Shown: in pieces, positions 56,701 through 64,000 of the stretch
Layout: each line of letters opens with the position of its first letter
How positions within the stretch are numbered: the first letter of the stretch is position 1
Source: Pelosinus fermentans DSM 17108
GTDB lineage: Bacteria; Bacillota; Negativicutes; DSM-13327
Length of the DNA: 64,000 bases
Direction of reading: 5' to 3'
NCBI RefSeq assembly: GCF_000271485.2
Contig: NZ_AKVN02000001.1
Span: 1,058,001 to 1,122,000, forward strand
Notes under the pieces: model-generated
Database searches by the model: none
Told to the model about the DNA's origin: nothing
What the model saw: only the letters and a program-made list of their open reading frames with translations
Made by a program: the position numbers and the translations under genes

Positions 56701-59700
56701 ATCAGGTGGATGTTTCCTATTGGTGTAGATGAATCTTTGCTTGAAGTACATATTGGACTAATACCTGAGGACAGCGGCGAAATTATCTTTGAAGTCTATA
56801 GCCAGGCCGGAGGCAGAGAGGAAGAAACGATCGTATACAGCCAAGGAACTGCTGTATTTAGTGGAGTTTCTGCAGAGAATATAGAATTGGACTTGGCTGC
56901 TATTCAAGAGCAGTGCAGGAATCATTTCAATGCCAGTCAGTATTATGAGGCATTGAGAAATGCCGGATATAATTATGGTCCGGAATACCAGGGAGTAGAA
57001 GCTGTATATGTCGGAAGAGAGCAAGTATTGGCAAAGCTGGTGATACCTTCCTGCATCGCAGAGACCCACCCGCAATTTATGCTGCATCCCAGCCTGCTGA
57101 ATGCTGGGATGCAAGGGACAATCGGTTTCACATTGAATTCAGAAGACAGCAGGCTAATGCTGCCAGCTGCCTTGCAGGAACTTGAAATTCTTGGTCCTTG
57201 CTCGCCTGCCATGTGGGCTTGGATTCGTTACAGTGAAGGCAGTGCTGCTGCTGATCCATTACAACAGTTTGATATTGATCTGTGCGACACCCAGGGTAAG
57301 GTTTGCATACGTATGAAAGGTTTGGAAATGCAAGGGGATACAGAAGAAAGCACGTTTGGCGATTCTGTAGAGGTGGCAAGACAAAGCCTGGCAGTTCCTA
57401 AAAAACAGGAAGCTTTTGAAATGATGACATTTGAAGAAACCTGGCAGGAGAAAGCTTTGTCAAATCGTGGTCCGGCTAAGATCAGAACACTGGTTTGTTT
57501 TCTGTCCAATGCAGACAATCAAAACAAGGCAGCAGAAGAGCTTCAAACCCTTGATCCGCAAACAAGAATACTCTTCATCTCTCAACATCCAAATCATACA
57601 GCATCCTCCCATATCATTTATTCCATTTCCCGCAAAGATCCCTCTGCCTATGAACAGACATTTCAAAGCATCCGGGAGGAGTACGGCGAGATAGACGGGA
57701 TGCTCTATCTGTGGTCAATAGAAGATGCCACATGTATTGAAGACTATTCCGTCATTGTGTATCTGCTGCAAAGTATTGCTGCCGTAAAACTAAAAGCCGG
57801 ACGAGTCTTGCTGGGAGCACAGTTTGAAACAGGGCTGGAACGCTGCTATCTGGATTCCTGGATTGGTTTTGAACGCTCTTTAGGGCTTGTTCTGCCCAAT
57901 ACGCAAGTAGCTGTGATGTATCAAGAAAAAAGCGTCCGAGACCGGAAAGCGGCCATGGAAGATTGGCTGACCAAACTCTGGTCAGAACTGCAGACCGAGA
58001 AACTCCAAAGCGTTTTCTACCAAGGGGGAAAACGCTATGTATACCAGATTCAGGAAACGTTTCTAGAGACAGGCAGCAGCCTTTTACAGGCAGGAGGAAC
58101 CTATCTCATAACAGGAGGGTGCGGAGGACTGGGCTTTCTATTTGCCAGGCACTTTGCCAAAACCCATGGGGCAAATCTAATTCTAACAGGCAGATCAGCC
58201 CTGGATGAGGAAAAGCAGGCAAAAATCAGGGAATTAGAAGCACTAGGCAGCCATGCCCTATACCTGCAGGCAGACAGCTGCGATGTAAGCAGTATGAAAA
58301 CCGCTTTGGGAGAGGCGAAAGCAAAATATGGCAAGATTCATGGAGTGATTCATGCAGCGGGTCTGGCAGGCAGCCAAAGTCTATTTGAAAAAGACCTGGC
58401 AGGATTCAGGACGATAATCGAACCGAAAATTAAAGGCACTCTGGTGCTGGATGAAGTGCTTCAGGAAGAGGCACTTCATTTTATGTGCTATTTTTCCTCT
58501 TCCTCTGCCATCCTAGGGGATTTTGGTTCTTGTGACTATGCCATCGGCAATCGTTTTCAGATGGCGTATGCTCACTATCGGCAGGAAAAGCAGCTGGAGG
58601 GAAAGGCATATGGCAAGAGTCTGGTGATAAACTGGCCTCTATGGAAGGATGGAGGAATGGGAGTCGGTGAGGAAGAGAACAGCAAGCTCTATTTAAAATC
58701 CAGCGGCCAGCGTTTTTTAGAGGCCGAAGAAGGTACGGTTATGTTTGACTGCATTCTGTCCCAAAGTACAATCCAGCAGTTAGTATTAGTGGGGCAGCCC
58801 AGTCGGATAAAACGATTTTTAGGCTTAACTCAGGATGATGTTTCTCTTTCCCTCGTAAGCCTTAATTCACCGTCGAGAGGAAGACGGCCAGAAATGAAAG
58901 GCTTAAATCTGGAACAGTGTGTTGAATGGGACTTGAAAGAATATATCAGCCAATTGCTGAAGATTCCGTTCAATAAGCTGGATAAAGAAGACAACCTGGC
59001 AGACTTTGGCTTCGATTCCATTAGTCTGGCGCAGCTTGCTGCCTTATTGCGCAGCCATTATGGAATTGAAGTGACAGCAACACTGTTCTTTGGATATTCT
59101 ACGATTGAAAAACTGACCCAGTATTTTGTAACTGACTATCGTAATATCATGGATGAATTCTATAAAGAAGAAGCTGTTTGGCAGCCTGTGGAGCAAAAGC
59201 ACTCTACAGAAAAAGCAGTAGTGGGTCCCAAATTCCAAAATACCAGATTTGCTAGAAGGAGAGAAAAAAATGCTGAGGATACAAAACAGCAGGGTTCTAT
59301 AGCAATTGTAGGTATGAGCGGTAAATTTCCTATGGCTGAAGATGTGCATGAATTATGGGAAAATATTGCGGAAGGCAGGGAATGTATTGCTGAGATTCCA
59401 AAAGAGCGCTGGGACTGGCAGGAATTTTATGGAGACTCTGTCAAAGAATTCAATAAAACCAAAATAAAATGGGGGGGCTTTATTACTGAGATTGATGAGT
59501 TTGATTCATTGTTCTTTAAAATTTCGCCAAAAGAAGCTGAAAGCATGGATCCTAAACAGCGTATGCTCATGACATTTGTCTGGCGGGCCATGGAAGATGC
59601 AGGGATTACCCCAAAAGAAATGTCAAAGAAATCTACGGGAGTCTTTATCGCAGCATGTCCCAGTGAATATACGGATTCGGTGTCGATGCAGAATAACAGT

Positions 59701-62691
59701 TTGGCACTGACATCTACTACGCCGACAGTGCTTCCTGCCCGTATTTCCTATGCCTTAGATTTGCAAGGCCCCAGCGAATATTGCGATACAGCTTGTTCCT
59801 CCACGCTTGTTGCATTGCACCGGGCAGTACAAGCTATTCAAAATGGTGAATGTGAACAGGCCATTGTAGGTGCTGTCAATTTACTGCTTTCGCCTTTAGG
59901 ATTTGTTGGTCTTGATTCATTGGGGTATCTCAGCCCGGACGGAAAGGTAAGATCATTTCAGGCGGATGCTAATGGATATGCGAGGAGCGAAGGAGTCGGC
60001 GTACTCATTATAAAACCCTTGCAGCAAGCGATTAAAGACAAGGACCAAATTTTTGCAGTCGTGAAGGGAACGGGGGTTTCTCATGGCGGCAAAGGGATGT
60101 CGTTAACTGCCCCAAATGCAAATGGAATGAAAGCGGCTATGATTCAGGCATACCAAGCCGCAAAAATTGACCCGCGGACAGTGTCTTACATCGAAGCTCA
60201 CGGGATTGCCTCTCTCTTAGGAGATGGTATTGAAATTGACGCATTGAAGGCAGGTTATCAGGAACTTGTGGCACGGCAAGCTTCAGAACATGTACAAAAT
60301 CAGCACGTATGTCATATCAGCAGTTTGAAGCCATGCATTGGCAATGCTGAAGTGGCTTCAGGAATGGCTGCATTGATAAAAGTCATTTCAGCCATGCGCA
60401 ATCGGATAATTCCGGGTATTGCTGGATTTACTGCTTTATCCGATCAGATTTCTTTAGAAGGGAGTCCGTTTCAAATTGCCGCGGGCAACTATGAGTGGAG
60501 TGCGTTAAAGAATATTCATGGCAGCAGTTTGCCTCGGCGTGCCAGCATCAATGGCTACGGATTTAGCGGGGTTAATGCACATGCAGTCCTGGAGGAATAT
60601 GTTCCTAAGCGGGAAAAGGCGATTCTTCCAGAAGAAAATTTACCTTATATAGTGCCTTTATCAGCAAAAAACAGAGCTCGTCTTGATGATTATGTTCGAA
60701 AGCTCCTTCTATTTCTAAAAGCAAGAGATGGGTCAGCGGCGGATTCTGCCCTGCATTTAGCCGATGTAGCCTATACCTTTCAAGTAGGGCGCGAAGCAAT
60801 GGAAACCAGAATCGCCTTTATTGTCAAAGACATAAAGGAGCTGATGGAAAAGCTGGCGAACTTCATCAATGGAACAGAAAATATTGAAAATTGTTTTATC
60901 GGAGATACTAAGCAAAGAATTGCTGCTCAGTTATTTGGGACAGATGATGATTTTGACGAGTTGCTTCATAAGTGGATTACAAAGGGAAAAATGAAAAAGG
61001 TGGCAGAACTATGGAGTAAGGGGATTTCCATCGAATGGGAATTGCTCTATCAGGATAGGAAACCCCAACGAATCAGCTTGCCAACCTATCCCTTTGCGAA
61101 GGATCATTATAAGATTTTTTCACAACAGGAAAAAAAATCTTCGGTTATTATCGAAAAGGCAGATATACAATCCGGAAATGAGAATCCTGTTCAAAGTAAT
61201 CAGAAGGATAATTTGGAATATATTACCAGACTAGTTCAGGATACATTAGGGCTGCCTGCAAATGTTGCAATTGATCCTCAGAGCCAATTAAGAGAATTTG
61301 GAATGGACTCGATATCCGGGATTCAAATACTGGAAAAGATAAGGCAGAAACTAGGTGTCCAATTAGACGGCAGAAAATTTTTTACGGAATTTACGCTGCA
61401 AAGCATTATCAGTCAATTAGATGCAGTATCCCAGCAGGATACAACTCCTCTATCACCATGGGAAATGGACAAAAAACTACCTATGAACGTAACATTAAAA
61501 TTGAAGAAAACTTCCTTTACGCATACTTCCTTGCCGGAGAACATCCTTTTGACTGGAGCAACTGGACTAATAGGGGCTTTTCTGTGCAATGAAATTCTAC
61601 AGCAGACGTCTGCAACTGTCTATTGCCTTGTTCGCGCCGAATCAGCATCTTTAGGATTGCAGCGTCTACAAGAAAATTTAAATAAATTTGCATTGTGGCA
61701 ATCGGATTATCATTCCCGAATTATTCCTGTTTTAGGAGATATAACAATGCCCCAATTAGGAATAGAAGAAATGATATATGACAAATTAAGTCATTCCATT
61801 GATGTGATTTATCATTGCGCCGCACTTCCCAACCATATATTAAATTATTATTCACTGAAAAGTGCGAATGTGAATGGTACCTTAGCGATGATAGAATTTG
61901 CGGCAAAGGGAAAAGTTAAACCAATACATTTTACGTCAACTATTGCAGTTTGCTCTCAGATGGATGGCGATGCCATATTGCCGGCACATCAAGAGGAAAC
62001 TTTACTGGAACAAGGCAAGAATTTGACTAGTGGTTATGCACAGTCTAAATGGGTCTCAGAGCATCATCTCATGCAAGCTCAAGAAAGAGGGATTCCGGTT
62101 ACCGTTTTCCGATGTGGAGAAATTACTGGATCTAGTCAGACGGGATATGGAATTGCTGAAGATATGGTGCATAATTTTTTAAAGATCTTTAGTGAAGTCA
62201 AAGTAATTCCAGATTGGGATGAAGGTGTAATGGATATCGTTCCCATTGACTATGTAAGTAAAGTAATTTTAACAGTGAGTCAGCAAAAAGACTGCTACGG
62301 GAAAATTTATCATTTAAATCATATACGGCCATTTCCAGTCAGAGATTTTTTTACCTATCTAGAGAGAAGAAATCCTTTGCTCACAAAAACGACCTTTGAT
62401 GAATGGGCGGATTCTTGTTTACGCTATATTAGCGAATTAGCGGAAAGTCCAGTGAAAACGATCATGTTAGGATTTTTTACAAAACTTGATTCCGGTCCGA
62501 GAATATTTGAGTACTATTTTACTGATTTGGGCCTGAAAAATGAGAACCTTCAAAAGGTCTTGCAAAATCTTGACATTCACTTTCCACAGATGAACGATCA
62601 ATGGTGGGAAAAGTGTATGAAGCAAATGCTGTTATTTGGACAAAAAGACACCCAGCTGGTAGATGGGGTAAAAGTTTCAGCATCTGTTTAA
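53728..62691 (+). CDS. PKS4: terminal trans-AT PKS with non-elongating KS and thioester reductase
   Basis: About 2987 residues. Window positions: docking helices 53728-53830; ACP10 53870-54130, with Gln (53992-53994) replacing the phosphopantetheine Ser (GLDQ); ACP11 54210-54460 (GIDSI); KS9 54605-55920 (Cys, His, His present); DH8 56485-57350 (one residue short in the His motif, NAGMQ for DxxxQ); KR7 57420-58830 (A-type); ACP12 58880-59160; KS10 59290-60600 with Cys kept but the second catalytic His replaced by Asn (CIGNAE at 60343); ACP13 61210-61440; reductase 61530-62640 (LLTGATGLIG, YAQSK), an NADPH-type thioester reductase that releases an aldehyde or alcohol. No thioesterase. ATG 53728 follows GAGGGGGAG; GTG 53704, overlapping the PKS3 stop, is the alternative. 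Confidence 0.92.
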   Translation: MESQLSSLYKQIKDKKISREDAIKQIQEYKAKHTQQHILPILENHALSKTATLIEEIQTVLLQMASELSRVTIEDIDLEAQWNENGLDQVMLAALADRLNQDYKLELLPSIFYTQLTIQSFAEYLVNEHCDMLAGQMQAKELSHPITEKSKVMTEFEEELLKEKAIRYFKQQLSSVLKLPVHRIDENAQMEKYGIDSIMVMQLTNELEKIFGSLPKTLFFEYESLHQITDYFLAAYRTELIRILNVEDGTAISAKSDSSTGAEKKNSLFRSSRKLRPPEFSEGSIRQKAAAGVDVAIIGVSGRYPGARNLQEYWRNLRDGKDCITEIPKDRWDHSLYFDEDKNKFGKTYSKWGGFLEGVDQFDPLFFNISPREAQFIDPQERLFLQCVFETLEDAGYTRQSLGLKENFNIEGNVGVYVGVMYEEYQLYGAQEQIQGRPIALSGNPSSVANRVSYFFNFHGPSMAIDTMCSSSLTAIHLACQSLQQGGCELAIAGGVNVSIHPNKYLMLGQGKFISSKGRCESFGQGGDGYVPGEGVGAVLLKPLTQAIADGDNIYGIIKATAINHGGKTNGYTVPNPNAQARVINQAFAETRINPRMISYIEAHGTGTSLGDPIEIAGLSKFFKEHTRDKQFCAIGSAKSNIGHCESAAGIAGVTKVLLQLKYRQLVPSLHSKTLNPNIDFNNTPFFVQQELAEWKRPLINIHGKTEEQPRIAGISSFGAGGSNAHVVIEEYIPEKQNPVIHQISQQHPAMIVLSAKNEERLLEKVRQLLLMIKEVGFFDANLAEIAYTLQIGRETMDERLAIAVNSIKELEEKLSRFLERDEDIENLYRGKNKNNKEILAALGPDEDMAVMIDSWMRKGKYTKLLEVWVKGLIIDWKKLYGKARPRRISLPTYPFARERYWVPEIETAAANPILTSTGNARMLHPLLHQNTSDLAEQRFTSTFSGKETFFVNHVKGFRALPEAACLEMVREALQQAAGRLQEGQKILLTNIRWMFPIGVDESLLEVHIGLIPEDSGEIIFEVYSQAGGREEETIVYSQGTAVFSGVSAENIELDLAAIQEQCRNHFNASQYYEALRNAGYNYGPEYQGVEAVYVGREQVLAKLVIPSCIAETHPQFMLHPSLLNAGMQGTIGFTLNSEDSRLMLPAALQELEILGPCSPAMWAWIRYSEGSAAADPLQQFDIDLCDTQGKVCIRMKGLEMQGDTEESTFGDSVEVARQSLAVPKKQEAFEMMTFEETWQEKALSNRGPAKIRTLVCFLSNADNQNKAAEELQTLDPQTRILFISQHPNHTASSHIIYSISRKDPSAYEQTFQSIREEYGEIDGMLYLWSIEDATCIEDYSVIVYLLQSIAAVKLKAGRVLLGAQFETGLERCYLDSWIGFERSLGLVLPNTQVAVMYQEKSVRDRKAAMEDWLTKLWSELQTEKLQSVFYQGGKRYVYQIQETFLETGSSLLQAGGTYLITGGCGGLGFLFARHFAKTHGANLILTGRSALDEEKQAKIRELEALGSHALYLQADSCDVSSMKTALGEAKAKYGKIHGVIHAAGLAGSQSLFEKDLAGFRTIIEPKIKGTLVLDEVLQEEALHFMCYFSSSSAILGDFGSCDYAIGNRFQMAYAHYRQEKQLEGKAYGKSLVINWPLWKDGGMGVGEEENSKLYLKSSGQRFLEAEEGTVMFDCILSQSTIQQLVLVGQPSRIKRFLGLTQDDVSLSLVSLNSPSRGRRPEMKGLNLEQCVEWDLKEYISQLLKIPFNKLDKEDNLADFGFDSISLAQLAALLRSHYGIEVTATLFFGYSTIEKLTQYFVTDYRNIMDEFYKEEAVWQPVEQKHSTEKAVVGPKFQNTRFARRREKNAEDTKQQGSIAIVGMSGKFPMAEDVHELWENIAEGRECIAEIPKERWDWQEFYGDSVKEFNKTKIKWGGFITEIDEFDSLFFKISPKEAESMDPKQRMLMTFVWRAMEDAGITPKEMSKKSTGVFIAACPSEYTDSVSMQNNSLALTSTTPTVLPARISYALDLQGPSEYCDTACSSTLVALHRAVQAIQNGECEQAIVGAVNLLLSPLGFVGLDSLGYLSPDGKVRSFQADANGYARSEGVGVLIIKPLQQAIKDKDQIFAVVKGTGVSHGGKGMSLTAPNANGMKAAMIQAYQAAKIDPRTVSYIEAHGIASLLGDGIEIDALKAGYQELVARQASEHVQNQHVCHISSLKPCIGNAEVASGMAALIKVISAMRNRIIPGIAGFTALSDQISLEGSPFQIAAGNYEWSALKNIHGSSLPRRASINGYGFSGVNAHAVLEEYVPKREKAILPEENLPYIVPLSAKNRARLDDYVRKLLLFLKARDGSAADSALHLADVAYTFQVGREAMETRIAFIVKDIKELMEKLANFINGTENIENCFIGDTKQRIAAQLFGTDDDFDELLHKWITKGKMKKVAELWSKGISIEWELLYQDRKPQRISLPTYPFAKDHYKIFSQQEKKSSVIIEKADIQSGNENPVQSNQKDNLEYITRLVQDTLGLPANVAIDPQSQLREFGMDSISGIQILEKIRQKLGVQLDGRKFFTEFTLQSIISQLDAVSQQDTTPLSPWEMDKKLPMNVTLKLKKTSFTHTSLPENILLTGATGLIGAFLCNEILQQTSATVYCLVRAESASLGLQRLQENLNKFALWQSDYHSRIIPVLGDITMPQLGIEEMIYDKLSHSIDVIYHCAALPNHILNYYSLKSANVNGTLAMIEFAAKGKVKPIHFTSTIAVCSQMDGDAILPAHQEETLLEQGKNLTSGYAQSKWVSEHHLMQAQERGIPVTVFRCGEITGSSQTGYGIAEDMVHNFLKIFSEVKVIPDWDEGVMDIVPIDYVSKVILTVSQQKDCYGKIYHLNHIRPFPVRDFFTYLERRNPLLTKTTFDEWADSCLRYISELAESPVKTIMLGFFTKLDSGPRIFEYYFTDLGLKNENLQKVLQNLDIHFPQMNDQWWEKCMKQMLLFGQKDTQLVDGVKVSASV
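57158..58731 (+). repeat. Repeat A copy 3: DH end and A-type KR block
   Basis: Near-identical to 44364-45937 at an offset of 12794. It differs by a few local clusters, for example about 57925-57955, where a short stretch of linker is replaced. Homology stops before the ACP. Confidence 0.88.
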
Positions 62692-62711
62692 AAAGGGCGC
62701 ATAGTTAAAGC

Positions 62712-62753
62712 TGATTTCCTCCCAAATACGGGTGTGTTTTTGGGAGGAAATCA
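62712..62753 (+). terminator. Hairpin between PKS4 and the PPTase gene
   Basis: A perfect 15-bp stem, TGATTTCCTCCCAAA (62712-62726) with TTTGGGAGGAAATCA (62739-62753), loop of 12. No U-tract follows, so it may be a pausing or processing site rather than a true terminator. Confidence 0.55.
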
Positions 62754-62766
62754 AAAGAGTTGAAGG

Positions 62767-63570
62767 ATGATAATTTGTAAAAAAATAATGAATTGGGAGT
62801 ATAAGCGATTGAAGAGAAGTCGTGTTTATATAGATAAGCTGGACTTGATTAGAGCGGAAGGCAGCTACACAGCGTATCTATGCTGCTGCTATTTATCTGA
62901 AAAAATCGATTATGAAGGAGTGCTTCCTTATCTGCATGATCAAGAACGCCATTACTACAATACATTAAAATTTGAAAAGCGGATGAGAAGTTATCTGATA
63001 GGACGTTTTGCGGCTAAACAGGCAGTTGGTGCTCTAAATGGTGAAGAGAATTTAACAAACATTTTAATCGGATCGGGTATTTTTAACCAGCCCATTGTAG
63101 TTTCCAATAGACAAAACATTAAGGTTAGTATTACGCATTCGGGAGATCTTGGAGCAGCCCTTGCTTTTCCGGAAGCTCATCCTATGGGAATTGATCTTGA
63201 AACTGTTAATTGTCAGCAAAGAGAAGCTTTGGAAGGGCAGGCAACAGAGTGGGAAAAACAGAAGATTGTCTCTTTGCCAATAGAGTATGATGCAGGTCTT
63301 ACGTTGCTATGGACAGCAAAAGAAGCACTCTCCAAACTTTTGAAAACCGGATTAATGACTCCATTTGAAATTTTTGCAATTTCAAAAATGGAACTAAACG
63401 ACCATTATATAATGTGTTATTATAAGAATTTTCCTCAATATAAGGTTATTGGATTTACGATTCATAATTGTATATGTTCCATTGCTTACCCTTTAAAGAC
63501 CGAACTAAATTTCAATCCATTAACCTTAAAATTAAAAATTTTTGATTTGCTAACACCAGAATACAGATGA
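62767..63570 (+). CDS. Sfp-type 4'-phosphopantetheinyl transferase
   Basis: 267 residues. It transfers phosphopantetheine from CoA to the Ser of carrier proteins, here presumably the ACPs of the PKS. Family motifs: ITHSGDLGAAL, MGIDLETV (Mg-binding Asp) and WTAKEALSKLLK (the WxxKEAxxK signature). Its place at the end of the PKS run fits a cluster-dedicated activator. The start is uncertain: ATG 62767 has GAAGG only about 2 bases away, ATG 62788 is in frame, and TTG 62809 has GGGAG at good spacing and would give a 253-residue protein. The conserved part is unaffected. Confidence 0.92.
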   Translation: MIICKKIMNWEYKRLKRSRVYIDKLDLIRAEGSYTAYLCCCYLSEKIDYEGVLPYLHDQERHYYNTLKFEKRMRSYLIGRFAAKQAVGALNGEENLTNILIGSGIFNQPIVVSNRQNIKVSITHSGDLGAALAFPEAHPMGIDLETVNCQQREALEGQATEWEKQKIVSLPIEYDAGLTLLWTAKEALSKLLKTGLMTPFEIFAISKMELNDHYIMCYYKNFPQYKVIGFTIHNCICSIAYPLKTELNFNPLTLKLKIFDLLTPEYR

Positions 63571-63927
63571 AATCTTTAAGTTCGGTCTAGTGATTAGTAG
63601 TAAACTTTTAGTATTTTTTTGTAAAGTGATGATTCATAATAGAAATAAATTTCTTTGTTTGGTATAATGAAGCGACGAAACTGCTGAGATAAACTTTTTT
63701 TGTGTGATTGACAATGAAATCTAATATTGTAAACAATGTTAGATTTATAACATCATAGAATTAATAATCTAAATAAAAATAGTAGTTTTTTTAGATCAGT
63801 TCTTCAAATCTTTAGAGGGTGACTGCGTTCGAAATTTGAAATTTAGAGTACTGTTCAATTTCATTTTGCTAAAGTCTGAGCTTATGGTAATGAAGTAATT
63901 ATAAATAAAAATGAATGGAGTGGAAAA
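63571..63927 (+). promoter_or_regulatory. AT-rich gap with a candidate promoter and hairpin
   Basis: No gene is visible. TATAAT at 63663-63668 is a possible -10 without a clear -35. AAATCTAATATTGT (63717-63730) and ACAATGTTAGATTT (63733-63746) form a hairpin with a few unpaired loop bases, followed by further AT-rich sequence. No clear terminator follows the PPTase gene. Probably contains the promoter and leader of the gene at 63928. Confidence 0.35.
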
Positions 63928-64000
63928 ATGACAATGGACGTTCTTAAATTTTTAGCCAGTGGCCCTGTAATTCCGTCGGCCCGTTCTATGGAAGATTTTA
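63928..64000 (+). CDS. Start of an unidentified gene (3' cut by window)
   Basis: Only 24 codons are visible: MTMDVLKFLASGPVIPSA followed by RSMEDF. GGAG lies 7 bases before ATG 63928. The GPVIPSARSMEDF segment is reminiscent of the N-terminus of GlpP-type glycerol-3-phosphate-responsive antiterminators (PVIPA...), but too little is present for a firm call. Confidence 0.5.
   Translation, partial: MTMDVLKFLASGPVIPSARSMEDF

Noticed and set aside
63497-63588. AGACCGAACT (63497-63506) and AGTTCGGTCT (63579-63588) as a terminator of the PPTase gene
   Set aside because: The arms are about 70 bases apart, the left one is inside the coding region, and there is no T-run; likely incidental.
1-64000. 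Sigma-54 (-24/-12) promoters in the intergenic regions, suggested by the rpoN gene
   Set aside because: No TGGCAC-N5-TTGC-like pair was found in the gaps upstream of the MgtC gene, loaP, the RND gene or the PPTase.
1-64000. CRISPR arrays, tRNA or rRNA genes, transposases
   Set aside because: None recognised on either strand; the only large repeats are coding duplications inside the PKS genes.

Overview
The window most likely comes from a low-GC, Gram-negative-type Firmicute (Negativicutes, Sporomusa/Pelosinus-like). This is an inference: the Shine-Dalgarno sites are strong Firmicute-type AGGAGG, GTG and TTG starts are common, and there is a LoaP-type NusG paralog, yet there is also a full-length HAE1-type RND efflux pump, which is typical of cells with an outer membrane.

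Layout. (1) 1-4302: the end of a NiFe-hydrogenase maturation operon, hypF (5' end cut by the window), hypC, hypD and hypE, with short overlaps. (2) 4317-5714: rpoN (sigma-54), followed by a hairpin and an intergenic palindromic repeat. (3) 6080-7987: an MgtC-family membrane protein and a UPF0597 / cysteine-desulfidase-like protein that has lost key cysteines. (4) 7988-9507: a long structured leader with an attenuator-like terminator, then loaP, then another strong terminator. (5) 9508-17159: an orphan RND pump, a stand-alone acyltransferase-like protein lacking the carboxylate-binding Arg (candidate acyl hydrolase), a trans-acting AT-ER fusion, and a PP-loop ATP pyrophosphatase. (6) 17282-62691: four giant trans-AT polyketide synthase/NRPS genes, about 45 kb. 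(7) 62767-63570: a Sfp-type phosphopantetheinyl transferase. (8) 63928-end: the first 24 codons of another gene.

Assembly line as read from motifs (° = apparently dead or altered). Loading: formyltransferase, half condensation domain, A (Gly-like code), ACP1. M1: KS1-DH1-KR1-ACP2-ACP3. M2: KS2-DH2° / KR2-ACP4 (split between genes). M3: KS3-DH3-KR3-ACP5. M4: KS4-ACP6. M5: KS5 / DH4-KR4-ACP7 (split). M6: KS6-DH5°-KR5-ACP8. M7: KS7-DH6-ACP9. M8: KS8-DH7-KR6 / ACP10°-ACP11 (split). M9: KS9-DH8°-KR7-ACP12. M10: KS10°-ACP13-thioester reductase. No module has an integrated AT, so the trans AT must load all ACPs. The product is predicted to be an N-formylglycine-primed chain of about eight or nine malonate units, with alkenes (B-type KR plus intact DH), L-type hydroxyls (A-type KR plus degenerate DH), and a reductively released aldehyde or alcohol end. 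The PP-loop enzyme could convert the formylglycyl end to an oxazole or install another amide-type change.

The cluster appears to be controlled by processive antitermination: loaP sits at its head and strong intrinsic-terminator-like hairpins lie inside the presumed transcription unit. It is also a mosaic of very recent internal duplications: blocks of 1.3-2.6 kb recur almost identically two or three times within and between the PKS genes, and one gene boundary (PKS1/PKS2) looks like a frameshifted version of a fusion still present at two other places.
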